Shown: positions 9,974 to 19,863 of the stretch, in pieces | Layout: the number at the start of each line of letters is the position of its first letter | Numbering within the stretch: the stretch's first letter is position 1 | From: Amphimedon queenslandica | Taxonomy: Eukaryota > Porifera > Demospongiae > Haplosclerida > Niphatidae | DNA length: 41,330 bases | Direction of reading: 5' to 3' | NCBI RefSeq assembly: GCF_000090795.2 | Contig: NW_003546249.1 | Location: forward strand, 113,946-155,275 | Made by a program: the position numbers and the translations under genes | Notes under the pieces: model-generated | Database searches by the model: none | Told to the model about the DNA's origin: nothing | What the model saw: the letters and a program-made list of their open reading frames with translations, nothing else

Positions 9974-10660
9974 ATGGCGGACCAGAGTGATCTCTTTAAG
10001 ATTTGAGTTGTCGAAGAGAAAGGCACTAAAGTGAAAGTTCATTACATTGGATATGGAAAGAAATTTGATGAATGGAAGGAGAGGAGTGAGCTGGTTCTTC
10101 TTGATCCTGGTGCATCTGATGCTACTACGTCTTCAACAGATGAGACCTGTTCAGTGGTATATCAGCCCTTTTCTCTTTACAGAGAGCTTGCAAACAAGAT
10201 TAAGTCTTCTCTACAGAGTAGCAGAAAAGACTCTCCAAGTGTAAAGATAGATACGACCTTTGATAAGTTACTTTTTGAAGGAGGTCTTCGTAAATTAGGA
10301 ACGGAGAAGTGTGTCTCTCGTCGAATCAAGAAATATGCCATCAGGGCCTATAGTGACATTGATTCATTGATGGAGAATGGTTGGCATTGGAGAGGATTAA
10401 ATGAAAGTTGTGACTATTGTTATGTGATCCTTGATTCTGTTGAGTTTTATCTGTACTGTAAGAAACTACTAAAGCAATATTATGCAGATGGTAGTTGCTG
10501 TAACCGTGATCAAGGGTATGGTCTTGTGTTCACATTTGTCGGTGGAGATGGTATTGCTACAGATTTGGAACAAATCCNNNNNNNNNNGAAACTCCTCATT
10601 TCTATAACAATTATCATGGAAAACACAGTATGCTTTTTCATTAACGATAATAATTATTAA
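9974..10660 (+). pseudogene. Chromo-barrel/Tudor-knot protein gene of the IS3EU-like element, with an in-frame TGA and an assembly gap
   Basis: ATG at 9974 opens MADQSDLFKI, followed by an in-frame TGA (10004-10006) and then an open frame to the N run. Residues about 12-42 (EEKGTKVKVHYIGYGKKFDE, then WKERSELV) match the Tudor-knot/chromo-barrel signature seen in MYST acetyltransferases and MRG15, a fold that can bind methylated histone tails or nucleic acid. The remaining ~150 residues, including a Cys-containing part (CDYCYVILDSVEFYLYCKKL), are not recognised. The 10 Ns at 10578-10587 interrupt the 3' part and the frame after them is arbitrary. Whether the gene is an accessory protein of the transposon or a captured host gene is open; it lies inside the element on the same strand as the other two genes. 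Confidence 0.6.
10578..10587. other. Assembly gap (10 N)
   Basis: Ten ambiguous bases inside the Tudor-knot gene. The true length of the missing sequence is unknown. Confidence 0.99.
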
Positions 10661-11060
10661 AATGAGATCAATATTGATGATATTCCTCTTACTGTGTGTA
10701 CTTTTTCATCCTTAGAGCCATCATTTTCTGTTAGATGGCCTAGGACTAGAGCTACTTTTGATATGCTGATCTTAACTTAATCTTAAAATGTAACATAATC
10801 ACTCATGTTTCTAGCCTGCTTTTTATAACTTAAAAATTTAAATCACTGTTGCAATAGTTTGTTTTTTTAAAATGTATAATAATTATTATAACAATTATAT
10901 GGGTCTATAAGACTGATTTAAGAGGGAGATAGAGTGAAATGCATTTGTAAGTAGAAGAGGAGAGAGAGTTAATAACATACTGTAATGTGTATTATAATTA
11001 TAATAATAAAAAGAGAGGGAGCCTGAAAAGTAAAAAAATAAAATAGAACAGGGAGGGAGC
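10588..11060. other. AT-rich spacer, no gene seen
   Basis: Contains AT microsatellite-like tracts (for example near 10875-10895 and 10985-11010) and a purine-rich AGAGAGGGAG segment near 11010. It forms the loop between the Tudor-knot gene and its inverted partial copy. Confidence 0.5.
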
Positions 11061-11061
11061 A

Positions 11062-11270
11062 TACCAAGATCTCCTTCTAAAGTAACTTATCAAAGGCCAT
11101 GTCTACCTTTAAACTTGAAGAGTTATTCTGCTACTCCGGGCTGAAGAGAAAATTTAATCTTGTTTGCAAGCTCTCTGTAAGACAAAAGGGTTGCTATACT
11201 GCTGAAGAAGTCTCATCTGTTGAAGACGTAGTAGCATCAGAAGTACCAGAATTACTTGGGAGAAAGGAGA
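11062..11270 (-). pseudogene. Inverted partial copy of the Tudor-knot gene
   Basis: Read on the minus strand this stretch is a diverged copy of about 10095-10295 of the Tudor-knot gene. Shared segments include GTAACTTATCAAAGG (11079), AATCTTGTTTGCAAGCTCTC (11156) and TCTCATCTGTTGAAGACGTA (11211). The copy carries many substitutions and small indels, so the duplication is old or fast-evolving. The + strand 69-codon ORF at 11099 is a shadow of it. Nearby, GGAGAAGTCGTGGCTTGT occurs twice (about 11266 and 11308), a short tandem duplication. Together with the gene it could form a long imperfect hairpin. Confidence 0.75.
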
Positions 11271-12210
11271 AGTCGTGGCTTGTTATGAGAAGTTATGTGG
11301 CTTGTTAAGGAGAAGTCGTGGCTTGTCTTGTTAGCAATAGCGTACAAAAAGTAACTACAAGGCGAAATGTCATATATCATCCACCATTGGCAGAACTTAC
11401 TTGTTTACACTGATTTTCCTTCTCATTTTAAACTAAAAAAAATGCTGTCTTCCACATAAAAGACCCGTACTTTTAAAGTACCAAAATGGAGCTCTTTGTT
11501 TGCTCTTTCAGATGATAGTCGTATTGGGGGGATTCCCCACTTCATAAAGACGTTGCCATGGCAAAACCATGACTACAGAGTTCACGCCCATATAAATATT
11601 AATAGCAGCACTACTCCTATTCCCAGTCTTTGGAATGAAAACACCGCTATCTCATTAAATAAGAAGTCCATACCTATTATAAGACAACAGAAAAGTTTCA
11701 AGGAATCAATCTGTAGCCAAATGGCAGTGGAAATGCTGTCATAAGGTTTGATACAACACAAACTTAGTCAAACTGACCATGACTTTATACACACACGAGT
11801 AGGCATTGCGACATCTATGTATTAATTTATTTTATATTAAAATCTGACAATAAATTTCAATATGACCAAACCGCAACGGGAAAAGAAGAAAATAGAACAA
11901 GAATGAGATCAGTAAACCCTAAAGGAATGGTCCAGAGATACCTGATAAAGGAATAGGGATTATAGAACTGGTGTCATTACCGTATCATTACAAATATTGG
12001 TGAACTTTTAGCATTAACAATGATATTTTTGATGCCTGATACAGGATTGTGTACATCTATCCTATCATTTTGATTTAGTATGATGCAGTAAAATAATTTT
12101 AAACAAAATAAACAGTTTTGAGTAGGCAGAAGCACCTTTACATAGACTAAGAGCTATTATGCCTCTTTTAGTCATGCATAACTAAGTGTAATGTTAAATG
12201 TTTCTGGCCC
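11271..12210. other. Spacer with one unrecognised 82-codon ORF
   Basis: The ORF 11496-11744 (+) has no domain I recognise and no neighbours in phase. It is possibly random or a fragment of the Tudor-knot gene's 3' exons. The rest is AT-rich and structureless to my reading. Confidence 0.3.
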
Positions 12211-13760
12211 TCATTAAGCCCTTTATGCCCACTCAGATGGGCTTGGCTGGGTAACTTCCAGGCTAAAAGTCTGGTTTTTTACAGCATAATTCACCAATTT
12301 CATCATAAATCACTAACTTGTATGGCTCACTCATCATAAATCAGCCTGCAAGGCTTACAGGCATTGGTTAACCAGAAATGAAAGTCACTTGCAAGTGCAC
12401 ATGAAATTGGTGTATTTTTGACCTAGCTTTTGCCTTAAAACGAATAAGTGCTGTAGTTAATGTTTTTACTGGCCTTGAAGGCCAGCTAGTAAATGACAAG
12501 AATTTTAACGGTTATTGACCAAATTTATGCTTGCTTGCAATTAACTAACTTCATTCTTGCTAAAACATTACCTGCTAGCTATACATGGTGGTTTATGACA
12601 AAACTTATGCATTTTGATCCAGAATCTTAGAATTCTAGCCTTGAAGATACTCAGCCATGTCCCAAATTGGTGGGCGTTAAAGCTTGGTAAGCTACCTTTA
12701 GCTCTGTATCTTGTTCATTTTGAATACTTTTTAAGTGAAATTATTTACAGAATATTTATCTAGACCTATGCTAAGCATTAAATAATTTGAGCAGCAACAG
12801 CGAGTACATTTTTTAACCCCTTAAAAATTAAAGAATGAAATTTCTGTTTCTTGTCAAAAGAGTTAGCTTTGTGATTGCATAAGCTATGTGGGAAGTGGTA
12901 AATTTCCAATTTTAACAAGAAAAGCTTGATACAATCACAAGGCTAGCTTTTTGACAAAAAAAAAGAAATTTTATTTTTTTAATTTTTAACTGGTGTAAAA
13001 CTATTCTATTTTAGCTTCAAATACAAGATTGCTTAGCATAAAAGAAGGTAGTATTGTGTAAAAAAATTGCACCAGGAAATAATCAAAATTAACGATATGC
13101 AGGGCCTTACCAAGCTTCAACGCCCACTTTGTTGGGGTGTGCTGGGTATTTTTCAGGCTAGAACTCGGGTTTTCTCTATCAAAACTCACCAATTTTGTCA
13201 TGAATCACCCTGTGTAGCTAACAGACATTGATTAACCAGAAATGAAAGTTAATTGCAAGTGCACATGAAATTGGTGTATTTTAACCTAACCTTGGCCTTT
13301 AAGCTTCGTGCTTTAGCTAATGCTTTTACTGGCCTTGAAGGCCAGAAAATGAGAACAATTACCCAAATTTAAGCCTGCTTGCAAGTAGCTTTCATTCTTG
13401 CTGAAACATTACCTGTTAGCTATACATGGTGGTTCATGACAAAGCTTGTGAATTTTGATGCAGAAACCAAGAGTTCTAACCTTAAAGATACCCAGCCACG
13501 CCTCAAATGAGTGGGCAATAAGGCTTGGTAAGGCTACCTTTAGCTCTGTATCTCGTTCATTTTGAGCAGATTTTTAGTAAATTTTTTTACACAATATTAT
13601 CTAGACCTATGCTAAGCAATTAAGTAATTGTAGCAGCAATAGTATAGTTTTTTAACCACTTAAAAATTGAGGAATAAGATTTACAGTCTTTTAATAAAAT
13701 ATTATCTTTATGATAGTGTAAAGCTATCTGTGGTAAAATTGACCAATTTTTTGTTGCAAA
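12210..13760. repeat. Tandemly duplicated ~0.9-kb unit made of palindromic (MITE-like) segments
   Basis: The segment starting near 12216 recurs near 13110: both contain GGTTAACCAGAAATGAAAGT-type (12366/13226), TGCAAGTGCACATGAAATTG (12391/13254), TTTTACTGGCCTTGAAGGCC (12465/13325) and GCTATACATGGTGGTT (12577/13417). Each copy is itself bounded by inverted arms built around GCCCAC...GGCTGGGTA and its complement TACTCAGCC...GTGGGC. The part between copies (12690-13115) is a second palindrome with arms around GCTTGGTAA/TTACCAAGC and a central inverted pair at about 12825-12893 and 12912-12990. The second copy of this part is only half present (to about 13750). No coding. It lies between the Tudor-knot and U-box genes. 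Confidence 0.75.
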
Positions 13761-13995
13761 AGAAGAGTTTTAGCATGATTTTAGCTCCTGACAACTCAGC
13801 CTCTCCCTATTAAGTGGGTGTATACATATACATACCTTGGTAGTGCACGTGCAATAGCGGAATGTACACGTGCAATCATTGCTCCTGTAACCAGAGATAC
13901 TATGTCTGCTGTAACAAAAATAATTCTTGTGAATCCAGTCCTGTCTTGAGTCCTTACAAGATTCCTCGCTACTATCTTCCGTCTGCTTCTGCTAT
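13761..13995 (+). promoter_or_regulatory. Likely promoter/5' leader of the U-box-like gene
   Basis: Upstream of the ATG at 13996 are two CACGTG-containing boxes (GCACGTGCAAT at about 13846 and ACACGTGCAAT at about 13866), a direct repeat with E-box palindromes. They follow a TATACATATACATA stretch (about 13821). The promoter role is inferred from position only. Confidence 0.35.
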
Positions 13996-15456
13996 ATGGC
14001 TAGTAGTCAACAAGGAGTAGTCGTTTTCTTCAAGGACGACAAAGAATACGACTTAGATGCTAGTGTGGTTACTACAGAAACTTTAGAGAATATATTTAGA
14101 GTTAGTTGGGAATTTATATAATTCTGGGTCTTGGTTTGGGGTGTAGCTATTTATAATTTTGTTATTATTGCTATTATACTCTGCTTTTACAATAATTTTT
14201 TTGATTAGGCCAGGCCACTCCCAAGGCTGGCATATTAGCCTGTTATACAATTAAAAATAAAATGAAATTGAACCCATGTGTGATCATTGTACGTGTTGCA
14301 AAATTGTTTTATTTCTATTGCACAAAAGTGTTCAAAATAAGCAATTTTGAAGTTTTGAGCATTTAAACATAAGAAAATTTCAGTTAATCTTAATGGAAAA
14401 ATGGTGTGAATGATAATACTGTTTTTAGACCAGGTTTCAGAGGCAGACTTACAATGATCTTGAGCATGACAATAGACTTTAGTCTTACACAATAGATTGT
14501 GCGACCAAGGTGAACCAACCCTATATTATTAGTATTTTGTATAATGTTGAAATTAGTATTTACTAGAAATTTTTTTCAATGTCAATTTCTGCATTGGGCC
14601 ATGTCTATAGAGTTTACTCCTTCTACATCCTATCATTTTGGGAGAGGACTAAGCCAACAAATTACCGTTTCTACATCTCAGTCTAGAAGTATGCCACCAG
14701 TGTTTTGCCCTGTTAGTAAGAGCTCACACAATGCTCGTGTAATACTTGCTAATATGGAGAAAAGTCTAATGGCAAAGTTCACTTCAAAGAAATAGCTCAA
14801 ACATTTGTTCCTATTGTGGAAAAAAAGGTAAATGTCTTTTATATTCTCCAGGAAATTAGGAAGGAATGGAATGATTATGATAATCTTCAGTTAGTCACCA
14901 ATGATGGGTTGCCTTTAACTGACAATGAAGGAACCAGAGGTAAATTATATTACTTTATATTCAAGTCATTGATATTATTTTTGTCAGGTATGAAATTCTG
15001 GAAAAATGGAAGCAGGAAAATTTTTGCTGTTCATGTTGATGCTGCTATCACTCAAGATAATCATAAAAACGGAAGAGATCATCTGAATGTTTTGATTCGA
15101 GTCATGAAAGTCTAGTGGAAGTTAAAGAGGATATTAGCATCATAAAAGAGAATATTGCTGACATTTTAAGTGTTACATCTTTTCAGAAGATACCAGTTGC
15201 ACTACGAGTTCTCATTGATGCCTTCAAATGTAAAATTTGTGCCAAAGTCAGTAATCCTCCCATTGTTGTTATGAAGTGCTGCAAGGTGATTATGGGGTGT
15301 TCAAGTTGTAGTGAAGCATGGTTTCATTGAGAAAAGGCCTTAACTAAATGTTGCCCACGGTGTAGAGCTGAAAGAGGGGTATGGAGAGGTATTGACTCTA
15401 CGTGGAGTAGATCAGCTACTAGCAACACTGAGGCATTTGTGGGAGCCCGACGATAA
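13996..15456 (+). pseudogene. U-box/RING-like gene of the IS3EU-like element (spliced, decayed)
   Basis: Exon 1 at 13996-14100 starts MASSQQGVVVFFKDDKEYDL and ends at a GTTAGT donor. Exon 2 is open from about 14613 (EFTPSTSYHFGRG) with a frameshift near 14770 into VHFKEIAQTFVPIVEKKVNV. A 48-nt intron at 14940-14987 (GTAAAT..TCAG) splits a Gly codon, followed by MKFWKNGSRKIFAVH. After another frameshift near 15070-15110 comes a coiled-coil-prone stretch and a Cys-rich C-terminus: CKIC, KCCKVIMGCSSC, then CCPRC, a U-box/RING-like zinc arrangement, broken by TGA at 15328-15330. Such domains recruit E2 ubiquitin-conjugating enzymes; ubiquitin-ligase activity here is inferred. The same strand and position upstream of the integrase suggest an accessory protein of the transposon. 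Confidence 0.6.
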
Positions 15457-16268
15457 TGATGCAGAATCTCTGCAAGACTGAGCTGGAGCCCACTCAGCCC
15501 AGACTTTGCAATTTCATTTAAAAACTCTTTGCATTTAATCACTATAATAATCACTTTGAGTTTATATACCTTTTCCATTGTCAGTTTTGCTCTAGTATAG
15601 TATCAGAGTGTGGTTATTATCCGTGCCACACCTAGTCTTGGGCTCAGCTAGCTACAACAGCTAGCTTAGTAAACAATGAGTCAGGTCTGACATGTAAAGT
15701 TTAGTTCTGGACAAGCTGGTTGCTGTGGGAGCATACAGTGTCTTTGGTGGGAGGTTGGAAGTGGAATCGTGGCAATGTGTAATAGTCTGGTCAAATTTTG
15801 GAATCAGATGATATTGGTGAGGTAATTAAGTGTTATTGATGGGTTATCATCTTGTGGTAATATCATTAGAAGGGTAAACAACTGCCCAGACCACATTCAT
15901 TACACTAATTCAGGTGAAACTCAGGCCTTGTTACCACAACTGAACTGTTGATCTGTACTTGCCAAATGAAGCCTTCTACTAATTTTGGAATGCCAGCCTC
16001 CACTGAACAGTTGATAGAATGCTTGGATGGAAATGGGATATCTCAGGGATGAATTGATGAGATCAGTTGTGGCATTTTAATGGGCCGCCTGGAGCCTGAT
16101 CACTGATGGGATATATATAGATCGTCTAATAACAGGAGTTTAGACAGGCACATTCATATGTATTATTAATTTTATTATTCACCAATTTTTATTGCAATAT
16201 TAAGTTTAAAATACTCCTATATACTCCGTAGACTGACCTGTCACTGCTGTCAGCCATTCATTGATCAA
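15457..16268. other. Intergenic region, no gene seen
   Basis: Downstream of the U-box-like gene. I find no ORF, RNA gene or clear repeat. GGCTCAGCTAGCTACAACAG with its partial inverse (AGCTAGCT) near 15642-15665 is a minor palindrome. Confidence 0.5.
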
Positions 16269-16269
16269 A

Positions 16270-16600
16270 GCCAATGGAGTGAATGGACCAGTGACCGCAA
16301 GGTCTAATACTCTAATTAACGCGCACCTCTGAGTTGGATGTCAAGAAATGGCGCCGGATCATTGGGTGGAAAATGCAGGCATATTTTCACTTCGTAAAAA
16401 TATAGGACACTAGATAGTTGGGGGTGCAAGATCTTTCTTGCTCTCATTTTTATCTGAAAATTTACTGGCTGTACTGCAGGAGCACCTTATGTCAGTGCAG
16501 GGCATATCGCTATCATTAAAGAACCGCCATTTTTATCTACTTGGCACTTCAAGCCTAGGTGCGCGTTAATTAGACCTTGTGGTTAAGTGCCAATCAGTGG
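16270..16600. mobile_element. ISL2EU-derived non-autonomous mini-element (MITE)
   Basis: Its ends carry the same core as the 4.15-kb ISL2EU-like element: CAAGGTCTAA..TTAACGCGCACCTC near 16299-16328 (with a short TACTCTAA interruption) and, inverted, AGGTGCGCGTTAATTAGACC at 16558-16577. The first bases inside the left end (GAGTTGGATG) also resemble those of the large element. The interior of about 230 bp is unrelated and has no ORF. Outermost ends are uncertain (GGACC at about 16277 on the left; near 16592 on the right). It lies between the U-box-like and integrase genes. Confidence 0.65.
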
Positions 16601-17280
16601 TTTAGTCAGCGTCATGGTGGAACTGGAGCAGCACGAAATGTTTATTTGAGACAAGGTTGCTGTGGCATGGTCACATTTCAGAAGAAGTGATTTCCTCAGA
16701 TCTCAGTATCCAGGTACATATTATATCAGTTTGTTGATAATTGCTGGAATACATAGAAAGAAGAGGCTACATCAAAGAAGTGTGAGACAATTTTGTAGCA
16801 ATATGAAGATATATAAAACTTCAAGACTTTCTTTCTCTAGCTTGAAGATGTAGTATTTGATGCTGTTAATCAAGTAAGTAGCTAAATGTGATGACAGTGT
16901 TTGCTTGACGGGAAATACTGTACTGCCGGGGGCCTGGGGCAGCAAATAATTGATGATGGCTGCTGATACGTATAGCCCACCAGTATTTCCAGCAATAATT
17001 ACATGTAATTTTAGTCATTGATTATTACAAGTGTGACCACATGGGGGTAGACAAAATTTTAAGGATAAATGTAACTTAGTTTACTAGAGGAATAGGGGTC
17101 GACAGTATTGTATAGATTATACAAAAAATTTTACTGTATCAGTATTCAAATTTTGGATTAAACATGAATGCTGATGTCACTGTCTTATATAGACTACATT
17201 GAATTGAATTGAATTACGGATTTACACCTCATGAGGTGGCATGATATTAATTTTAAAAAATTTTTTATTATACATATACA
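16601..17280 (+). other. Upstream region of the integrase, with a possible 5' exon
   Basis: Reading AWSHFRRSDFLRSQYPG at 16662-16712 ends at a GT (CCAG|GTACAT) and could be an upstream exon of the integrase, given the conserved position of such a segment. The following 63-codon ORF extension is then intronic. The rest to 17280 is AT-rich; an (ATTGA)n-like run is at about 17200-17215. Only suggestive. Confidence 0.3.
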
Positions 17281-18388
17281 TGAAGGTTGGACCCACATAT
17301 GGCAGAAAAACTATGACAGGGCTTTTGGCTTCTAAAGGAATTAGGGTCAGTCAAGTTCGAGTTGGACAGTCATTAAAAGCTGTCGGCCCATTGTATCACT
17401 TGGCCAGGTGCTGTTCCACTTCAAGAAAATTTAATCCAGCTGTGTACACAGCTAGTAATTTTGGCCACAAGTTGCATATAGATCAGAATGAGAAGATATG
17501 CATGTATGGAGTGACTCATGTTGCTGCTTTTGATGGCTATAGTGGGATGATAGTTGGTTTCGTTGTAATGGCAGTAAAGAACAATATCTTGAGTTATGAG
17601 CACTTATTTAGGTAGATATGCGTGTATTAGAATATGCTATTTTTAACTTCTATAGGAGATTGTTGTTTGATTATGGCATGTGGGATCAACTCAGAGTTGA
17701 TAAAGGACGTGAATGGTTTTTGATATTATTTATACAAGAAAAGTTGTGTAACTTACGTGGCAACACTTCAGTTCCACCATATTTGCAATCTTCATCACAA
17801 ATGGTTTGTGTATATACATTTATAACCATACTGTTATTAGTTTAGATAGAATCATGCTATTAAAAGAATATGGCTGGAAGTCAATAGAAGGGTAAATTAT
17901 CCTGTGAAGAAAGCTTTAAATGAAATGCTGGAGATTGAACACAAAAATCTAGATGATGCTAGTCAGAAGTATTGAGTTTCATAGTACTCACTTCAGGTGG
18001 CCTCTGTAGGTTCATCAATGGTTGTTGCTGCATGGAACTGTCACCCAATACCTGGTATGAATGTTTTTATGAGAATGAGATTTCAGTTTGCTTTATAGGT
18101 AAGAAAGGAATACCTACTCAAAGAATGCTGGAGAAAAACTATGTATCTAAACTGAATGATTTAAAAGTTGTTCCTTCTGTTGATGATGCCGTAACACAAT
18201 ATGAAGATAATGGTGGTAATTTAACCATATGGAGTCAGTTTGGAATAGATCCACTGTCTTCCAATGCCACATTGCTCTCTGAAAGGCAATGACTGTTTAG
18301 CGCCAAGTATCCAGATTTTTCTAGCATCTTTTATTCATTGGTTAATGATGATGCAGTCAAAGTAAATGAAGGGAGGGTCTTAAAATAA
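17281..18388 (+). pseudogene. IS3EU-like integrase/transposase (rve-type DDE), spliced and inactivated
   Basis: Catalyses DNA cutting and strand transfer of the element. Starts visibly at VGPTYGRKTMTGLLASKGIR (helix-turn-helix-like part). The core has KLHIDQNEKICMYGVTH with the first Asp, an aromatic DGYSGMIVGF, QLRVDKGREW with the second Asp and RIWLEVNRRVNYPVK with the Glu, giving the D-D-E of the integrase fold. Three introns of 44, 46 and 44 nt (17612-17655, 17804-17849, 18055-18098) have GT..AG borders and keep the frame. In-frame stops: TGA 17972-17974, TAG 17978-17980 and TGA 18290-18292, after which the frame continues LFSAKYPDFSSIFYSLVN to a TAA at 18386-18388. All catalytic acids survive. 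The start is uncertain. Confidence 0.8.
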
Positions 18389-18738
18389 AAACTTATAGGC
18401 TAGTCCCGGTGGGCTCAGTAACCAGACCATTTCCAGCCTACAGTCACTGTGTAGAGTTAAGGAGTGTTTAATGGACATCAGCGTTAGAGATGTACCTAGC
18501 CATAGCACTTGGATTGTCCCTATTCACAACATAGAGGAAATGAAATTACTATTAGCTTAGAGCAACGCTGACCGCGCCTATTTTCAGGCGGGACAGAACT
18601 GTCCCTCATAGTATTAGGAGGCTAGGCCTGTTGCAAATCCAAGATCTAAATTTACCAAACTTTGAGAAGTCGATCACGGACCAGGTCCTTGATTTCTGAT
18701 TATCACGTTTTCTTGTGGCTGGAATATACACGGATCGA
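18389..18738 (-). repeat. 3' end of the IS3EU-like element with right terminal inverted repeat
   Basis: The right arm is 18690-18738. Inside it lies a perfect 7-bp-arm hairpin (GGGACAG-AA-CTGTCCC at 18590-18605). The overlapping - strand 114-codon ORF (18674-19018) crosses the transposon boundary and is a shadow of the helicase. Confidence 0.65.
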
Positions 18739-19123
18739 AAAATGTTTTTGTGTATAGAAGCCAGTTTCCTTTGATATTAGCTTTTGCTGTTACCATACAC
18801 AAATGCCAGGGAAAGTCACTAGATAATACAATCATTGATCTGTCTGACAATGTCTTTAGCACAGGGATGGCTAATGTTGCTCTATCACGAGTAATAACAC
18901 TGTCTGGTGTCCATTTGACATGTTTCAACTCCAAATCATTGATGGTTTCCTCTTGTAGCATAAAAGAAATAAAAAGGTTGAGACAGTTGTACAGGCCAGA
19001 CCTCCCACAATATGCCAATCCTACAGATTGTGGCAGTAGAAAGTGTACACTTACTGGAACTATTGATGAGCCACAAGCAAAAAATCAAAAAAATGCCACC
19101 ACCAAAGGTGACTCATCATAAAA
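18739..19123 (+). pseudogene. PIF1-like helicase of the Helitron, motifs V-VI (right of IS3EU insertion)
   Basis: Continues the helicase interrupted at 9393. From the duplicated AAAATG the frame reads KNVFVYRSQFPLILAFAVTI, then HKCQGKSLDN (motif V), and STGMANVALSRVITLSGVHL (motif VI with the essential Arg), ending SIKEIKRLRQLYRPDLPQY. It is uninterrupted until TAA at 19119-19121. The helicase is thus split exactly between motifs IV and V by a 9.35-kb transposon. This part on its own is clean, with no frameshift. Confidence 0.9.
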
Positions 19124-19863
19124 GTAGGCCATCACACAGTAAGATTAATGATAAAGCTAATTGCCCCAAAAAGCCACCTGCTATTATTACTACTATTAAT
19201 AATAATGACGATAGTGATGACTGTGTGATGACGGGAATGAGTACAAGAGCTAGTAATTTAAAATACCATCCCCCCAATGCTGCTACTCAAAAAGTATGGT
19301 GTAATGCCCTAAGCTTGGGATTTGTTAAATCATATAGACCAAAGTTGGGTAGCCCAACCACAGAATTTACTGTATCCAAAGGATGTACCTGGTGATAGTA
19401 ATTGTTTATTTAATGCTCTGTCTCATGCCATTACATGTTCTTACATTCAGCAAAATTTCATCAGATCGGCCATTATTAGGCACATGTCTACAATGGAACA
19501 TCAGCTACGTAGTTGGCTGGCTCCCAATAATTCAGTGAAAGAGTATATTGCTGGAGAAGGTATGGATGAGAATTATACTAGGGAGGGAGATGTCACAATG
19601 GCTGTTTTACTGAATGTACACATATTCTCCCATAATGAGTTGGGGAACGAATGGGTACATTATTTACCACTTACACGTAATGCTGATCCTAATGCACCAG
19701 CAATATAGTTAACCCTTATTAACTTGAACCATTATTGTGTAGTTATATCAATAGCAGATAAAAGAATTTCCAATACTAATAACAGTGGTGATGAAAATGC
19801 ATGTGATGATGACAAAAAAAAGAAAATAAAAAGAGCAAAAAGAATGATAATTAGTGAGACAGC
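19090..19863 (+). pseudogene. Helitron C-terminal linker and OTU-type cysteine protease domain
   Basis: After a frameshift near 19090 a Lys/Pro/Asn-rich linker (KPPAIITTINNNDDSDD) leads to YHPPNAATQKVWCNALSLGF and, after another shift near 19380, to the OTU core DVPGDSNCLFNALSHAITCS, with Asp and Cys of the catalytic site (about 19385-19410). The frame continues to TAG at 19706-19708. Directly beyond, the same frame gives LTLINLNHYCVV, the usual OTU C-terminal strand with the catalytic His, then a basic tail ending at 19863-19866. OTU domains are deubiquitinases or related peptidases; in Helitrons the role is unknown. All three catalytic residues are visible, but two frameshifts and one stop break the gene. 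Confidence 0.75.

Larger units (their letters stand above)
9394..18738 (+). mobile_element. IS3EU-like DNA transposon, 9345 bp, with three element genes
   Basis: Imperfect inverted repeats of about 45 bp mark both ends: CATGTATTTTCCGGCCACAG at 9398 and, inverted, CGTGTATATTCCAGCCACAA at 18733. Both continue with GTGATAA and AAGGAC blocks. A 6-bp duplication flanks them and the insertion splits the helicase of the surrounding Helitron. Inside, all on +, are a Tudor-knot gene (9974-), a U-box/RING-like gene (13996-) and an rve-type integrase (17281-18388). An integrase-like transposase with 6-bp duplication matches what I recall of the IS3EU group; the family name is from memory, the boundaries are from the sequence. 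Secondary insertions have lengthened it. Confidence 0.8.

Noticed and set aside
11099..11308. 69-codon + strand gene
   Set aside because: It is the antisense of a diverged inverted copy of the Tudor-knot gene.
6956..15330. Alternative genetic code or selenocysteine (in-frame TGA codons in several genes)
   Set aside because: TAA and TAG also occur in frame, and frameshifts are frequent, so ordinary decay explains them.
18674..19018. 114-codon minus-strand gene
   Set aside because: It spans the transposon-helicase junction and mirrors the helicase C-terminus.
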